In this document: positions 49,851-60,400 of the stretch, one piece after another | How positions within the stretch are numbered: the stretch's first letter is position 1 | Layout: every line of letters begins with the position of its first letter | Assembly: GCF_000720725.1 (NCBI RefSeq) | Contig: NZ_JOCQ01000031.1 | Coordinates: forward strand, 1-64,000 | Origin: Streptomyces rimosus subsp. rimosus | GTDB taxonomy: Bacteria; Actinomycetota; Actinomycetes; Streptomycetales; Streptomycetaceae | DNA length: 64,000 nucleotides | Direction: 5' to 3' | Made by a program: the position numbers and the translations under genes | The notes under the pieces: generated by a model | Databases searched by the model: none | Told to the model about the DNA's origin: nothing | What the model saw: the letters and a program-made list of their open reading frames with translations, nothing else

Positions 49851-50726
49851 CTACCGCCCGTCCCGGTGGCTCAGCAGGTCCACGACCTCACCGAGGAAGC
49901 CCTCGTCGAGCATGGTGCCCACCGCGGTGTCGCCGCCGCTCTCCAGACCGGCGTCCTGGCAGGCCACGCTGATCAGATAGCTGTCGGGCAGCCAGAAGGT
50001 GCCGAACGACCACTCGCCCTCGCCGACCTCGCGGCCGTCCGGGGTGCGCAGGGTGGTGCCGTCGGGGCCGAAGCCGAACTGGCTGAAACCCATCCGCATG
50101 CCCTGGCCGAGCGCCTTGGTGTACGCCTCCTTGAGGGTCCAGATCCGCAGCAGCTCCCGCTCCCGCTCCGGCTCCGGCAGCGCGGTGAGGTGCCTGCGCT
50201 CGGTGGGCGTGCACAACTGCCGCTCGACCGAGGCATAGCGCACGCGCCGGCTCGCCACCTCGGTGTCGACCCCGATCCGCCCGCGTCTGTTGAGCCCCAC
50301 GACCATCAGGTCCTTGGTGTGGCTCAGGCTCACGTCCACCTGGTCGCAGCCGCGCAGATACGGGCGCCCGCCGGGCTTGTAGGCCAGCTCGACGCTGTCC
50401 GGCGGTACATGCAGGGCGGCTCCGGCCGCGTACCGCACCATCAGCCGGGACGCGGCGAACCGCGACCGGGCCTCCGGGTCGGTCAGCCCGCTGAACCGCT
50501 GCCAGTCGCGGCTGCCCAGCAGGTTGCGCAGCTCGGGGTCGGCGAGCGCGGCCGGCAGCCACTGCTGCCAGTAGCCGTGCACCACCGCGTGCCCTCGCCA
50601 GCTGACCGACTGCCGCACCTTGCTCCACGGCCCGTCGATGCCGGGCATCAGGATCGGCTCCGCCACGGTCGTACGGGCCGGCTCCCACGTGCCGGGTTCC
50701 GCCTGCCGTGCCGTCCCACCGGTCAT
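49851..50726 (-). CDS. 4'-phosphopantetheinyl transferase (Sfp type)
   Basis: 291 residues from the ATG at 50726, overlapping the acyl-CoA dehydrogenase stop (ATGA). Motifs are VDVSLSHTKDLMVVGLNRRG with RIGVDTEVASR (Mg-binding Asp/Glu) and LLRIWTLKEAYTKALGQGMR (the W-x-x-K-E-A-x-x-K signature). It converts apo carrier proteins to holo by adding the CoA phosphopantetheine arm. Targets could be the NRPS T domains, the two discrete ACPs, or all of these. It has an N-terminal extension of ~50 residues relative to Sfp. Confidence 0.93.
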   Translation of the reverse strand: MTGGTARQAEPGTWEPARTTVAEPILMPGIDGPWSKVRQSVSWRGHAVVHGYWQQWLPAALADPELRNLLGSRDWQRFSGLTDPEARSRFAASRLMVRYAAGAALHVPPDSVELAYKPGGRPYLRGCDQVDVSLSHTKDLMVVGLNRRGRIGVDTEVASRRVRYASVERQLCTPTERRHLTALPEPERERELLRIWTLKEAYTKALGQGMRMGFSQFGFGPDGTTLRTPDGREVGEGEWSFGTFWLPDSYLISVACQDAGLESGGDTAVGTMLDEGFLGEVVDLLSHRDGR

Positions 50727-52495
50727 GGTCCGCCTCCTTCCTCCGCGAGCGGTGCCGCGTAGAGGTCGTAGGAGATCCCCGCACGGAATCGCCCGACCGC
50801 CTCGCGCAGCACCGCGTCCACACAAGCCTCCGGCGGCCCGGGCAGGGCGAGGCCCAGCCGGCCGCCGAGGCGTGACAGCGCGAGCACCGCCCAGGCCGGG
50901 TCGGCCAGGAAGGTGTCCGCACCGCTTTGCCGTTCCCACACCGCCAGCACCGCGCCGGCCGCCGAGAGCAGCGCGTGCCGGTCGGCCAGGGCGCACATCT
51001 CGGGGCTGGAGAGCGCCGCCCGGTCACCGGCGGCCGGCTCCCGGCACCGGTCGTGCAGCTTCCACAGCTCGCCGGTGAACGCCTGCGCCAGCGTCTTCAG
51101 CGCGAAGCCGTGCTCACCGAGGTCCCGGCGGTCGCCGATCCGGCGTGCCGTGGCGGTCAGGGCGGCGGCGAGGAAGTCGTCGCCGCCTGCCAGGCCGAGT
51201 CCGCCCAGGTCGAGCGGCGGCAGCGGCGCGCCGGGGCGGAAGACCGCGTCGGGCGGTTCGGCGGCGCGGAACCACGACCGCCTGGCGAGCAGCGGCAACT
51301 GCGGTATCACCACGGCCTGGCAGGCGGCGGTGCCCGCATGGCCGAGCCCCGCGGCCGGCAGGTCGCGCAGCAGCTTCGACAGCGCGCCGCGCTCGTCGTC
51401 GCCGGGGCTGCCGTCCCGGCGGTAGCCGGTGGCGCCCAGCACGGTGGCCAGCTCCTCCAGGTCGTCGCGGAGCAGGTCGGGCACCAGGTACTTGGTCCCG
51501 GCCGCCGCCAGATGGGCTCCCTCCGGTACGAGGTGGAGCGAGCGCAGCGCGGCGGTCGCCATCGCGTCGCAGGCCAGCAGGTCGGCGAAGACCCCGGCGA
51601 GCAGCGGACGGTGCCGTCCCCCGATTCCGCCGCCGCGCCCGGCGAGCGCGGCCCGTACCGCGGTGCGCAGCACCGTGTCGACGGAGGCGATGACGGCGGC
51701 GGGGATCAGCGAGCGGTTCAGCTGGAAGGTGCGCAGGGCCAGGCGTACGCCGTCGCCGGGCGCGCCGACGAGCGCGCCGTCCGGAATCCGGCAGTCCTCG
51801 AACGCGTAACCGCCGAAATAGCAGCCCCGCATTCCGTTGGTCGCTTTGCGCGGCAGCATGAGCAGCCGCCCGGGCGGCAGTTGGCCGGGCTCCAGCACCA
51901 GCACCGAGTGGGTGCCGGTACCGGGCCGCCCGGCCGGGTCGTCGCGCGCGTACACCACCATGGCGTCGGCACGGTGCGCGTTGATCACCATGTCCTTGCT
52001 GCCGGTGAGCCGGTGGCCGCCGTCCCGGTGCGAGGCGGTGACCTCGCCGGCGAGCAGGCCGCTGCCGTGTGCCAGCGAGCGGTGGACGATGGTCGCCCGG
52101 CCGCCGCCGCGCAGCAGCCGGGCCATCGACCGCTGCTGTTCGGGGCTGCCCGAGACCCATACCGCGGAGGCCGCGAAGAGCGAGGTGATGCCGTGCCCGA
52201 AGCCGAGCGCGATGTCCCGCCGGAAGACCGGCCGCAGGAAGCGCGCCAGGGTGTCCGCCCGCACCAGCCGCCCGCCGAGCGCGGCCGGTACCAGCTCGGC
52301 GCCGAACCCCTCCGCGTCGAGCAGTTCCCCGGCCGCGCCGAGGAGTTCGTGCCGTTCGTCGGCGGCGAGCAGAGCCCGGAAGCCCAGCGGGTTGGCAGGA
52401 TCGGCGGGGTCGCCGAAACGGCGCTCCAGGCGTGCCACGCGGTCGTCTACGGATTCCTCCACCAGGGCTTGCCCGGTGCTCGTGGGTGCTGGCAT
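50723..52495 (-). CDS. acyl-CoA dehydrogenase-family protein
   Basis: 590 residues from an ATG at 52495. The middle region follows the acyl-CoA dehydrogenase fold: ATIVHRSLAHGSGLLAGEVT, LTGSKDMVINAHRADAMVVY (beta domain) and RTFQLNRSLIPAAVIASVDT (start of the C-terminal helical domain). It is longer than typical (~380-400) because of an expanded C-terminal helical part, as in larger ACAD-like tailoring enzymes. It would oxidise an acyl- or aminoacyl-thioester at C-alpha/C-beta with FAD. It is coupled to the phosphopantetheinyl transferase gene, suggesting action on a carrier-bound substrate. The exact substrate is unknown. Confidence 0.82.
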   Translation of the reverse strand: MPAPTSTGQALVEESVDDRVARLERRFGDPADPANPLGFRALLAADERHELLGAAGELLDAEGFGAELVPAALGGRLVRADTLARFLRPVFRRDIALGFGHGITSLFAASAVWVSGSPEQQRSMARLLRGGGRATIVHRSLAHGSGLLAGEVTASHRDGGHRLTGSKDMVINAHRADAMVVYARDDPAGRPGTGTHSVLVLEPGQLPPGRLLMLPRKATNGMRGCYFGGYAFEDCRIPDGALVGAPGDGVRLALRTFQLNRSLIPAAVIASVDTVLRTAVRAALAGRGGGIGGRHRPLLAGVFADLLACDAMATAALRSLHLVPEGAHLAAAGTKYLVPDLLRDDLEELATVLGATGYRRDGSPGDDERGALSKLLRDLPAAGLGHAGTAACQAVVIPQLPLLARRSWFRAAEPPDAVFRPGAPLPPLDLGGLGLAGGDDFLAAALTATARRIGDRRDLGEHGFALKTLAQAFTGELWKLHDRCREPAAGDRAALSSPEMCALADRHALLSAAGAVLAVWERQSGADTFLADPAWAVLALSRLGGRLGLALPGPPEACVDAVLREAVGRFRAGISYDLYAAPLAEEGGGP

Positions 52496-52601
52496 CCCTC
52501 AACTTCCGGGTCGGCTGTCCAGATCGCACATGGGTGGAGTCCATCCATGACGTGCCTGGTCAGTCTGTGCCCCCGGCCTTGACGCTGCCTGGAGCGTCAG
52601 C

Positions 52602-55121
52602 TCACTCCGCCACCCGCACCACCCGCACGCCCTCCGCCCCCAGGATCTCCTCCTCACAGAACTTCTCCCGGGGCAGCTCCCCCCGCCCCAGCAGCTCCGC
52701 CTGGTCCGCGTGGTGGGGAGACGTCCGGTCCGTGGACTGGGAGTAGGCGAGGAGGGAGCGGGTGGTGGGGCAGGGGGTGGAGTTGAAGGAGACGAGCTGG
52801 ATGAAGCTGGAGCCGTGGACGATGGGCTGGTCGCCGGAGGAGGCCGGGTCGGTGACGATCAGGTTCAGTACGCCCAGCGGCTCGTCCGCCCCGGGCGTGG
52901 GGACGCGTGTGGGAGCGGGGACGCGCTGAGCGGCGGGGGCGTCCTTGGAGACGTACTGACGGGTGCCGACTGGCGCGTCCAGGGGCACCTCCGCCGCGCG
53001 CAACTCCTGGATCGCGTCGCCCAGGGCGTTGCGTACCTCGGGCAGGTCGGTGTTGAGGGTGTGGGGTGTCGTCACCGGGTGGTCGGGGTCGAAGGGAGTG
53101 CGCCAGAGGGCGTCTTCGTCGGCGGTCAGGATGATGCGGGTCCAGAGGGTGGCGAAGAGGAGGGCGCCGGGGCTGTGGGCCGTGAAGCGCTGGTTCCAGG
53201 AGGCGAGCACCTTGCAGGCCGTTCCGACGGGGACGGTGCCGCCGGCCGAGGTGGGGGCCTCGCCGCCGGGTAGGGCGGTGCAGAGGCGGGCGATGGCGGG
53301 GGCGGCGAGTTCGGCGGTCAGACTCCGGTTGTTCGTGAGGAGGGATTGCAGGGTGTGGGGTGAGATGCGGCCTTCGGTACGGAACGCTTCCTGTACTGCG
53401 GTGATGCCCATGCGGGTGCGCATCGTGCGTTCGGTGCCGATGGGGCCGACGATGCGCGGGAACGAGGTCAGCGGGGTGGCGGGGTTGGTCAGCCAGGCGC
53501 TGTCGTTGGAGTTCGCCACGTAGTCGGTGCGCAGCAGATGGGGGAGGCGGGAGGCGCCGAGGAGGCCGGGGTGGGGGGCGTCCGGGTCCTTGCCCCAGGC
53601 GCAGGAGGAGCGTGCGCCGTCCAGTGTGGCGAGGCCGGTGTTCCGGAAGGCCGCGTGGTCGGTGGCGCAGCGTGCCGCCAGGGCGTCGGTGATGTGCGGG
53701 ACGGCCTGGTAACCGGCGAAGAGGACGGTGCCGTGCCGGTCCGTGGCGACGGTGTTGACCCACGGGAGGCCCAGGCTGCCGGCCAGCGCCTCGGACACGG
53801 CTCGGGCACTGCGGGCGTGGTCCAGGTCGAACCAGGTGTTCAGGCCGCGGAAGTTGCCGGTGTTGGCGTCGCGTACCGCGTAGGCCGTGGTGGTGTCCCA
53901 GGGGAGGGGCTTCTCGGCGGTCCCCAGGGTGACCGGGCCGTAGCGGGTGGTCCACAGGGTGCGGTGGGTGCGGGAAGTGCTGCCGTCGGGGTGGGTGACC
54001 TGGACGGTGACCCGTCGGCTCTTCATGCGTTCCGGGCGGCCGTCGACCAGGTAGGTCGTCGGCGAGCCGGGCTGGAGGCGCAGGCGGTAGAGGCCGTACG
54101 TGGTGGCCGTGGAGACCGTATGGCTCCAGGCGGCGTCCGCGGTGTGGCCGATCTGTACCAGCGGTACGCCCAGCAGGCTTCCTCCGGAGACGTTCATCTT
54201 GCCGCGTACCGTCAACTGGACCTGCCAGAAGCGCTCGGCGCCCTGCCAGGGGTAGTGCGGGTTGGCCAGCAGCAGGCCCCGGCCGTTGGCGGAGCCCGCC
54301 GAGCCGAGGGCGATGGCGTTGCTGCCGAGTGCGGGGCGCGGCTTCGCGGACGCGTGCGGGGACGTGCCGGAGGGTGCGCCGGGGGAGTCGGGGCGGGCCG
54401 TGGCGATGCCGCTGATCATCGTGCCCTGGCCGCTGACGGTCGCCAGCGCGTGGTAGTGCCGGTAGAAGTCGAGTTCGGAGATGGGCCGTACCCAGGCCGC
54501 GCCCCGGCAGACGGGGTCGGAGATCCGGGCGGCTCCTCCGGTGTCGCGCAGGTAGCGGTTGTAGCCGGCCACGTAGCCGCGGACCATCTCGCGTACTTCG
54601 GCGCGGGGGCCGGACGGTGACCGCAGGGCCCGCTCGACGGTGCGGGAGTCGTTGACCTGCTGGTAGTAGAGGTCGCTGTCCAGGTTGGTGCGGGCCGTGG
54701 CGAACGTCGGGTCGGCGGGGCCCTGCTGGGGCGCGGCCTGCGGCTCCAGATAGCGCGAGCGCTGCGCGCCGACGGTCAGGTAGACCGAGGCCAGGACGCA
54801 GAGGTTGTCCTTGGCCTGGGCGTATCCGTAGCCGTAGCCGACGCCCCGGTAGGTGTCGGAGATGATGTGCGGCACGCCGTACGCGGTGTAGCGGATGTCG
54901 GCCGCGGTGCCGGGACGCTCCGCCCCCGGAGGGGCGGACCCGGTCAGGGTGAGGGCAAGGGTGAGGACGGCGGCGAGGGCCGTGATCGATAACTTGCCGG
55001 GGTTACGGGGCGATGACCCGGCGGGCGTGCGGCGCGGCGTCCCGTGGCCGGAGGCCGGTGACGCCTCCGGCACAGGGAGGCGCCGCGCGCCCTTCTCACG
55101 TCGAAGCCGCGATAAGCGCAC
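52602..55121 (-). CDS. secreted penicillin acylase-family N-terminal hydrolase
   Basis: 839 residues from a GTG at 55121 (GAGGACA upstream), overlapping the ABC gene by 26 nt. An N-terminal basic extension precedes a signal sequence near residues 43-67 (SITALAAVLTLALTLTGSA). It has the Ntn-hydrolase fold of aculeacin acylase/PvdQ: YTAYGVPHIISDTYRGVGYG in the alpha chain, then the autoprocessing site ALGSNAIALG, where Ser267 would become the beta-chain N-terminal nucleophile. Such enzymes cleave fatty-acyl amides outside the cytoplasm. Codons 3 and ~44 are TTA (55113-55115, 54990-54992), implying bldA (tRNA-Leu UUA) dependence. Beside an exporter and an NRPS, removal of an N-acyl group is likely. 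Confidence 0.88.
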   Translation of the reverse strand: MRLSRLRREKGARRLPVPEASPASGHGTPRRTPAGSSPRNPGKLSITALAAVLTLALTLTGSAPPGAERPGTAADIRYTAYGVPHIISDTYRGVGYGYGYAQAKDNLCVLASVYLTVGAQRSRYLEPQAAPQQGPADPTFATARTNLDSDLYYQQVNDSRTVERALRSPSGPRAEVREMVRGYVAGYNRYLRDTGGAARISDPVCRGAAWVRPISELDFYRHYHALATVSGQGTMISGIATARPDSPGAPSGTSPHASAKPRPALGSNAIALGSAGSANGRGLLLANPHYPWQGAERFWQVQLTVRGKMNVSGGSLLGVPLVQIGHTADAAWSHTVSTATTYGLYRLRLQPGSPTTYLVDGRPERMKSRRVTVQVTHPDGSTSRTHRTLWTTRYGPVTLGTAEKPLPWDTTTAYAVRDANTGNFRGLNTWFDLDHARSARAVSEALAGSLGLPWVNTVATDRHGTVLFAGYQAVPHITDALAARCATDHAAFRNTGLATLDGARSSCAWGKDPDAPHPGLLGASRLPHLLRTDYVANSNDSAWLTNPATPLTSFPRIVGPIGTERTMRTRMGITAVQEAFRTEGRISPHTLQSLLTNNRSLTAELAAPAIARLCTALPGGEAPTSAGGTVPVGTACKVLASWNQRFTAHSPGALLFATLWTRIILTADEDALWRTPFDPDHPVTTPHTLNTDLPEVRNALGDAIQELRAAEVPLDAPVGTRQYVSKDAPAAQRVPAPTRVPTPGADEPLGVLNLIVTDPASSGDQPIVHGSSFIQLVSFNSTPCPTTRSLLAYSQSTDRTSPHHADQAELLGRGELPREKFCEEEILGAEGVRVVRVAE

Positions 55122-56826
55122 GGTACTTGTCCTCGGTCTCCAGAAGCGTGGTGTGGTGGCCGGCCGCGTGCACCCGGCCGTCCTCCATCATGATCACTTG
55201 GGTGGCCTGGAGGGCGATCGGCATCCGGTGGGTCACCGCGATGACGATCTTGTCCTTGGCGTGCACGGCCAGCGAGTCGAGCAGGGTGCGCTCGTTGTGC
55301 GGGTCCAGCTGCGAGGTCGCCTCGTCCAGCAGCAGTACCTCGCTGTCGCGCAGCAGGGCCCGGACGACCGCCAGCCGCTGCCGCTGCCCGCCGGAGATGT
55401 GCACACCGCGCTCGCCGACCTCGGTGTCCAGGCCGTCGGGCAGGCTGCGGACCCACTCCATCAGGCCCACCGAGTCGAGGATCTTCTCCAGCCGTACGGG
55501 GTCCACGTCGTCCACCCCGTACGAGGCGGCGTCCCGGACGGTCGCGCCGAGCAGCGGCGCCTCCTGCTGGACGTAGGAGACCCGCCCGCGCAGCTCGGCG
55601 AGTTCGAGTTCGCGGATGTCCGTGCCGTTCAGCAGGACCCGTCCGCCGCTCGGCTCGACGAACCGCTCGATCAGGCTGAGGACGGTGGTCTTGCCGGTGC
55701 CCGACGGCCCCACCAGCACGGTGATGCCCTTGGGCGCGTCGATGGTGACGCCGCGCAGCACCTCGCGGTTCGGATAGCCGAACGTGACGTCGTCCAGGCG
55801 CAGTCCGGGCACCGGCCGCCCGTCGGCCGGGGCCGCGGCGCGGGGGGCGGTGGCCTCCGGCGGGAGCTGGAGCAGTTCGTCCACCCGGCGCGCGGCGGCC
55901 AGGCCCTCGGAGAGGCGGCCGGCCGAGGCGACCAGCGAGCCGATGGGCTCCTGGATGTAGACGACGTAGAGCAGGATGGCCACGAGGTCGCCCATGGACA
56001 GCGCGCCCGCGCTGACCCGGATCGCCCCGATGCCGAGAACCAGCAGGAAGGTCACTTCGACCGAGCCGAGCGCGGCGGTTTCGGCCACCGCCTCCGTGCG
56101 CGCGGCCTTGACCCCGGCGCGGTAGGAGCCCGCGGCCTCCTTGCCGAAGGCGGCGGCCTCGGCCTTCTCGGTGCGGGACGCCTTGACCGTACGGAAGGCC
56201 AGCAGGACGCGCTGGAGGACGCCGGTCATCGCGCCGAGGTAGTTCTGCGCGTGCTCGGACTGCACGGTGACCCGCTGGAACGCCCAGCTCTCCACCGCGG
56301 TGGCCACGGTGAGCATGACGATCACGAGGACGGCCAGCAGCGGGTCGATGACCAGCATCAGGACGACCGTGATCACGATGGTGAACGGGACGATCAGCAG
56401 CTCGATCGTGCTGCGGATGATGGTCTGCTGGAGCAGCGTGGTGTCGGCGCCCACGCGGGAGAGCATGTCGCCGGTCGACGCGCCCTCGACCTCCGGGACG
56501 CGCGCCCCGAAGATCCGCCGGGCGAGGTCGTTGCGTACCCGCAGCACGAAGCTCTGGCCGACGCGCCCGTGGACGTACACCCCCACGTAGTTGAGCGCCA
56601 TGCCGACCACGGCGATCACCGCGAGGGCGGTCACCGGGCCCCACAGGCCGCCGTTCTCCCGGACGCCTTCGACGACGCTGCTGGCGACCAAGGGCTGGAC
56701 CAACGCCGTCCCGTGCGCCGCGAGTTGCAGGACGAAGACGCCGACCAGCACCCAGCGGAACGGATTGAGGAGGCTCACCAGCACCTGTAGTGACGATCTC
56801 GATCGATCTTCGGCCGACCTGCCCAC
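55096..56826 (-). CDS. ABC exporter, fused membrane and ATPase domains
   Basis: 576 residues from a GTG at 56826. Six TM helices lie in residues ~20-310. The nucleotide-binding domain has Walker A VGPSGTGKTT, Q-loop YVQQEAPL, signature HISGGQRQRLAVVRALLRDS, Walker B VLLLDEATSQ and H-loop AVTHRMP. It is a half-size type IV exporter that works as a homodimer. It is transcribed divergently from the NRPS and overlaps the secreted acylase gene, so it is the probable exporter of the NRPS product and could deliver an acylated precursor to the acylase. Confidence 0.94.
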   Translation of the reverse strand: MGRSAEDRSRSSLQVLVSLLNPFRWVLVGVFVLQLAAHGTALVQPLVASSVVEGVRENGGLWGPVTALAVIAVVGMALNYVGVYVHGRVGQSFVLRVRNDLARRIFGARVPEVEGASTGDMLSRVGADTTLLQQTIIRSTIELLIVPFTIVITVVLMLVIDPLLAVLVIVMLTVATAVESWAFQRVTVQSEHAQNYLGAMTGVLQRVLLAFRTVKASRTEKAEAAAFGKEAAGSYRAGVKAARTEAVAETAALGSVEVTFLLVLGIGAIRVSAGALSMGDLVAILLYVVYIQEPIGSLVASAGRLSEGLAAARRVDELLQLPPEATAPRAAAPADGRPVPGLRLDDVTFGYPNREVLRGVTIDAPKGITVLVGPSGTGKTTVLSLIERFVEPSGGRVLLNGTDIRELELAELRGRVSYVQQEAPLLGATVRDAASYGVDDVDPVRLEKILDSVGLMEWVRSLPDGLDTEVGERGVHISGGQRQRLAVVRALLRDSEVLLLDEATSQLDPHNERTLLDSLAVHAKDKIVIAVTHRMPIALQATQVIMMEDGRVHAAGHHTTLLETEDKYRALIAAST

Positions 56827-57471
56827 GACTTACTCCTGCCGTTCCGGTGCGCCTGCCGGCGGGACACCACGTCTTATTCAGCCGTTCAATTCGGCGAAGG
56901 CGCGCATTCATCGGACTGTCACCGCAGTTATCCGTCTGCGTTCAGCATGTCGACGCGGCTGTATTTCGTGCCCCCGTGGATCCCGAGCATCACAGAGAGT
57001 GGCCCGGCGTCGCAACCACGCCACTGGATCTTTGTTGTGACCTGGATCACTGCGCACTGTGAACGTCCTGAAATAGGCTTCCGGTGACCACACGCGGGCC
57101 GCAATTGCTGCGGGCCCGCAGCGCACTGCTTTAGCTGCACTTTGCCTGACCAGCGGTGCGCGCTTACGCTGCCTGCGGCATGGGGGAAGCCTGGCTGCGG
57201 CGTTCTTGTTTGGGGGTTTCGAGGCATGTGTCCGGGATGGTGCCATCCTGTCGCCGCCGCTACCGAGGGTCGCGTCGCCGCAGTCAGACGTTGAGTCCCG
57301 CAGTCGGACGTTGATACGGACTGCCCGGCTTTGGTTTTCCTTTTAAGTACCAGATGGTTTGCCGGGCGTTCTCGTTCTCTTTTCATCCCGGTGCACTGCG
57401 CACCCGGTTCCGCGCGTAATGCCGATTTTCGCGTGCGCTTTTCCAGAAAAGAGCGCGCGCAAGGGGGAAGT
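56827..57471. promoter_or_regulatory. 645-bp divergent promoter region upstream of the NRPS
   Basis: No convincing gene was found; the composition is lower in GC than the flanks, especially 57320-57470 (tttggttttccttttaag). A 17-bp direct repeat CCGCAGTC(A/G)GACGTTGA lies at 57278-57294 and 57298-57314 (20-bp period), a likely regulator-binding site ~160 bp before the NRPS ATG. The ABC-transporter promoter should lie at the left end. Confidence 0.55.
57278..57314. repeat. 17-bp direct repeat, 20-bp period
   Basis: CCGCAGTCAGACGTTGA at 57278-57294 and CCGCAGTCGGACGTTGA at 57298-57314 differ at one base. A two-turn period on one DNA face suggests tandem binding of an activator or repressor controlling the NRPS or the divergent ABC transporter. 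Confidence 0.6.
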
Positions 57472-60400
57472 ATGTCTGCCCTGGGGACAACCCGACTTCC
57501 GTTGACCGCCGCCCAGCTGGGAATTTGGTACGCGCAGCACCTCGACCCGGCCAATCCGCTCTTCAGCATCGCTGAATACTTCGAAATCGGCGGTGCCGTC
57601 GAGGCGGACGCCCTGGAGGCGGCGCTGCGGCAGGTGGTCGGCGAGGCGGAGGCGCTGCGCGCCCGCTTCGAGGACGGCGGGGACGGCCCGGTGCAGACCG
57701 TCGAGCCGTCCGTGCCCGTCACCCTGCGGCGGATCGATCTGCGCACCGAGGCCGACCCCCGGGCCGCGGCCCGGGCCTGGCTGGAAGCGGAGGTCCGGCG
57801 GCCCCTCGACCCGGGCGCCGGGCCGCTGTTCACCTTCGCCCTGCTCACGCTTGCGCCGGACCGGCACATCTGGCTCCACCGCTACCACCACCTCGTGATG
57901 GACGGCTTCACCGGATCGCTGGTCGCCCAGCGCGTGGCCGAGCTCTACACGGGCCGCGTCACCGGGAATCCGGTGGGAGCCAGTCCCTTCGGCCCCCTCC
58001 GTACGCTGGCCGACAGCGACCGGGAGTACCGGGACTCCGATCGCTACGAGGCCGACCGCGAGTACTGGACGCAGGCGCTCGCCGGCCGGCCCGAACCGGT
58101 CACCCTCGCCGGCGCCCCGGCCGCCGGGGCAACAGCCGCCGGGTCAACGGCCGCCGGGTCAGCAGGCGTACGGCACTCCCGCGACCGGCTGCCTGCCGGG
58201 GAACTGGCCGAACTGAAGGCCGGGGCCCGGCAGCGGCGTACCCCCTGGCAGCCCGTCCTGGTCGCCGCCCTCGCCGTCCACCTGCACCGGATGTCCGGGG
58301 CCACCGACGTGGTGCTCGGCCTGCCGGTCGCCGCGCGCAGCGGCCCCACCGTGCGCAGCACCCCCGGCATGATGTCGAACGAGGTGCCGCTGCGGCTCAC
58401 GGTGCGCCCGGACACGCGGCTCTCGGAGCTGGTACGGCACACCGCCGACCAGATGCGCGGGGCGCTGCGGCACCAGCGCTACCGCTACGAGGACCTCCGC
58501 CGCGACCTCAACCTGCTCGGCGAGGGGCGGCAGTTGACCGGCCCCACGGTCAACATCATGAACTTCGACTACGGCCTGAGCTTCGCCGGTGCCCCGGCCC
58601 GCACCCACAACCTGTCGATCGGCCCGATCGAGGACCTGGCCGTGGTGATCTGCGACCGGGGCGACGGCGCCGGGCTGGAGATCGACTTCCAGGCGGCCGA
58701 CGAGCGGTACGGCGCGGACGAACTCGCCGCGCACCGCGACCGGTTCCGGTCCGTGCTCACCGGCTTCGTCCGCGCCGCCGACACGGACGTGGTCGCGGAC
58801 CTGGACCTGCTGACCGAGGAGGAACGGGGACGGCTGGACCAGTGGCAGTCGGCTGCGCCGCAGACGCCCGGGACGGAGGCCGGGCCCGAGCCCGCGTACC
58901 GCACCCTGGCCGACGCCTTCGAGGCCCGGACCGCCGCCACCCCGGACGCCATCGCCCTGGCCGGTCCCGACGGTGAGCTGCCCTTCACCGAGCTGACCTT
59001 CGCCGAGCTGAACGCGCGCGCCAACCGTCTGGCGCGGTCCCTGGTCGCCGCCGGTGCCGGTCCGGACGACCTGGTCGCCCTGGCCCTGCCGCGCACCGCC
59101 GATCTCATGGTGGGCCTGCTGGCCGTGCTCAAGGCCGGGGCCGGTTACCTGCCCATCGACCTGGACCACCCGGCGGAGCGCGTCGCCCACATGCTGCGCG
59201 ACGCCCGGCCCGTACTGGCCCTGGCCACTTCGGCCACCGCGCACACCCTGGGCGCGGCGGCTCCCCGTACGCTGCTGCTCGACCGCTCGGCCGAAACCGG
59301 TACGGAGGGCGGAGCCGAGGACAACCTCACCGACGCCGACCGCACCACCCCCCTCCTCCCCTTCCACACCGCCTACGTCATCTACACCTCCGGCTCGACC
59401 GGCACCCCCAAGGGCGTCGCCGTCGAGCACCGCAGCGTGCTGAACCTTCTGGCGGCGCACCGGTCCGGGTTCTTCGGCGACGTGACGGCGGGGCGCCGGT
59501 TCCGGGTCGCGCTGACCGCGTCGATCGGGTTCGACACCTCCTGGGACGAGCTGCTGTGGATGTGGGCGGGCCACGAGCTGCACCTCATCGACGACGACAC
59601 CCGGCGCGACCCGGCCGCGCTGCACCGCTACACCCGCGCCCACCGGCTGGACCTGCTCGACGTCACGCCCGCCTTCGCCCAGCACCTCCTGGACGAGGGG
59701 CTGTTCGAGACGGCACCGCCCGCCGTGCTCGTCGTCGGTGGCGAGGCCCTGCCCGAACCACTGTGGTCCCGGCTGGCAGGAGGCCCGACGGCGGTCTACA
59801 ACTTCTACGGCCCGACCGAAGCGACGGTCGACGCCGCCTACGTCCGGCTCGCGGACGCCGCCTGGCCCGCGGTCGGCCGACCGGTGGCGGGCGTGCGCGC
59901 GTACGTACTGGACGGCGCGCTGCGGCAGGTCCCCCCGGGCACCGCGGGAGAGCTCTACCTCGGCGGCGCCGGACTGGCGCGCGGCTACCTGCGCCGCGCC
60001 GGGCTGACCGCGGGGCGCTTTGTCGCGGACCCGTACGGCGGCCCGGGCACCCGTATGTACCGCACGGGGGACCTGGCGCGCTGGAACGGGCGGGGGCAGC
60101 TGGAGTTCCTGGGCCGGGCCGACGACCAGGTCAAGGTGCGCGGCTTCCGCATCGAGCTGGGCGAGATCGAGACCGTACTGGCGGGCCATCCGGCCGCCGG
60201 GCAGGTCACGGTCGTCCTCCGCGAGGACGCGCCGGGCGAACAGCGGCTGGTCGCCTACGTGGTGCCCGCGCCCGGCTCGCCCGCACCCGACGTCACGGAG
60301 CTGCGCGCGGCCGCCGGGGAGCGGCTGCCGGACCACATGGTTCCGGCCGCCTTCGTCGTGCTGGACGCGCTGCCGCTGACCGCCAACGGCAAGGTGGACC

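Noticed and set aside
56908..57246. 112-codon minus-strand frame upstream of the NRPS
   Set aside because: No ribosome site, no motif, Arg/Ala-rich composition, and it spans the expected ABC promoter region.
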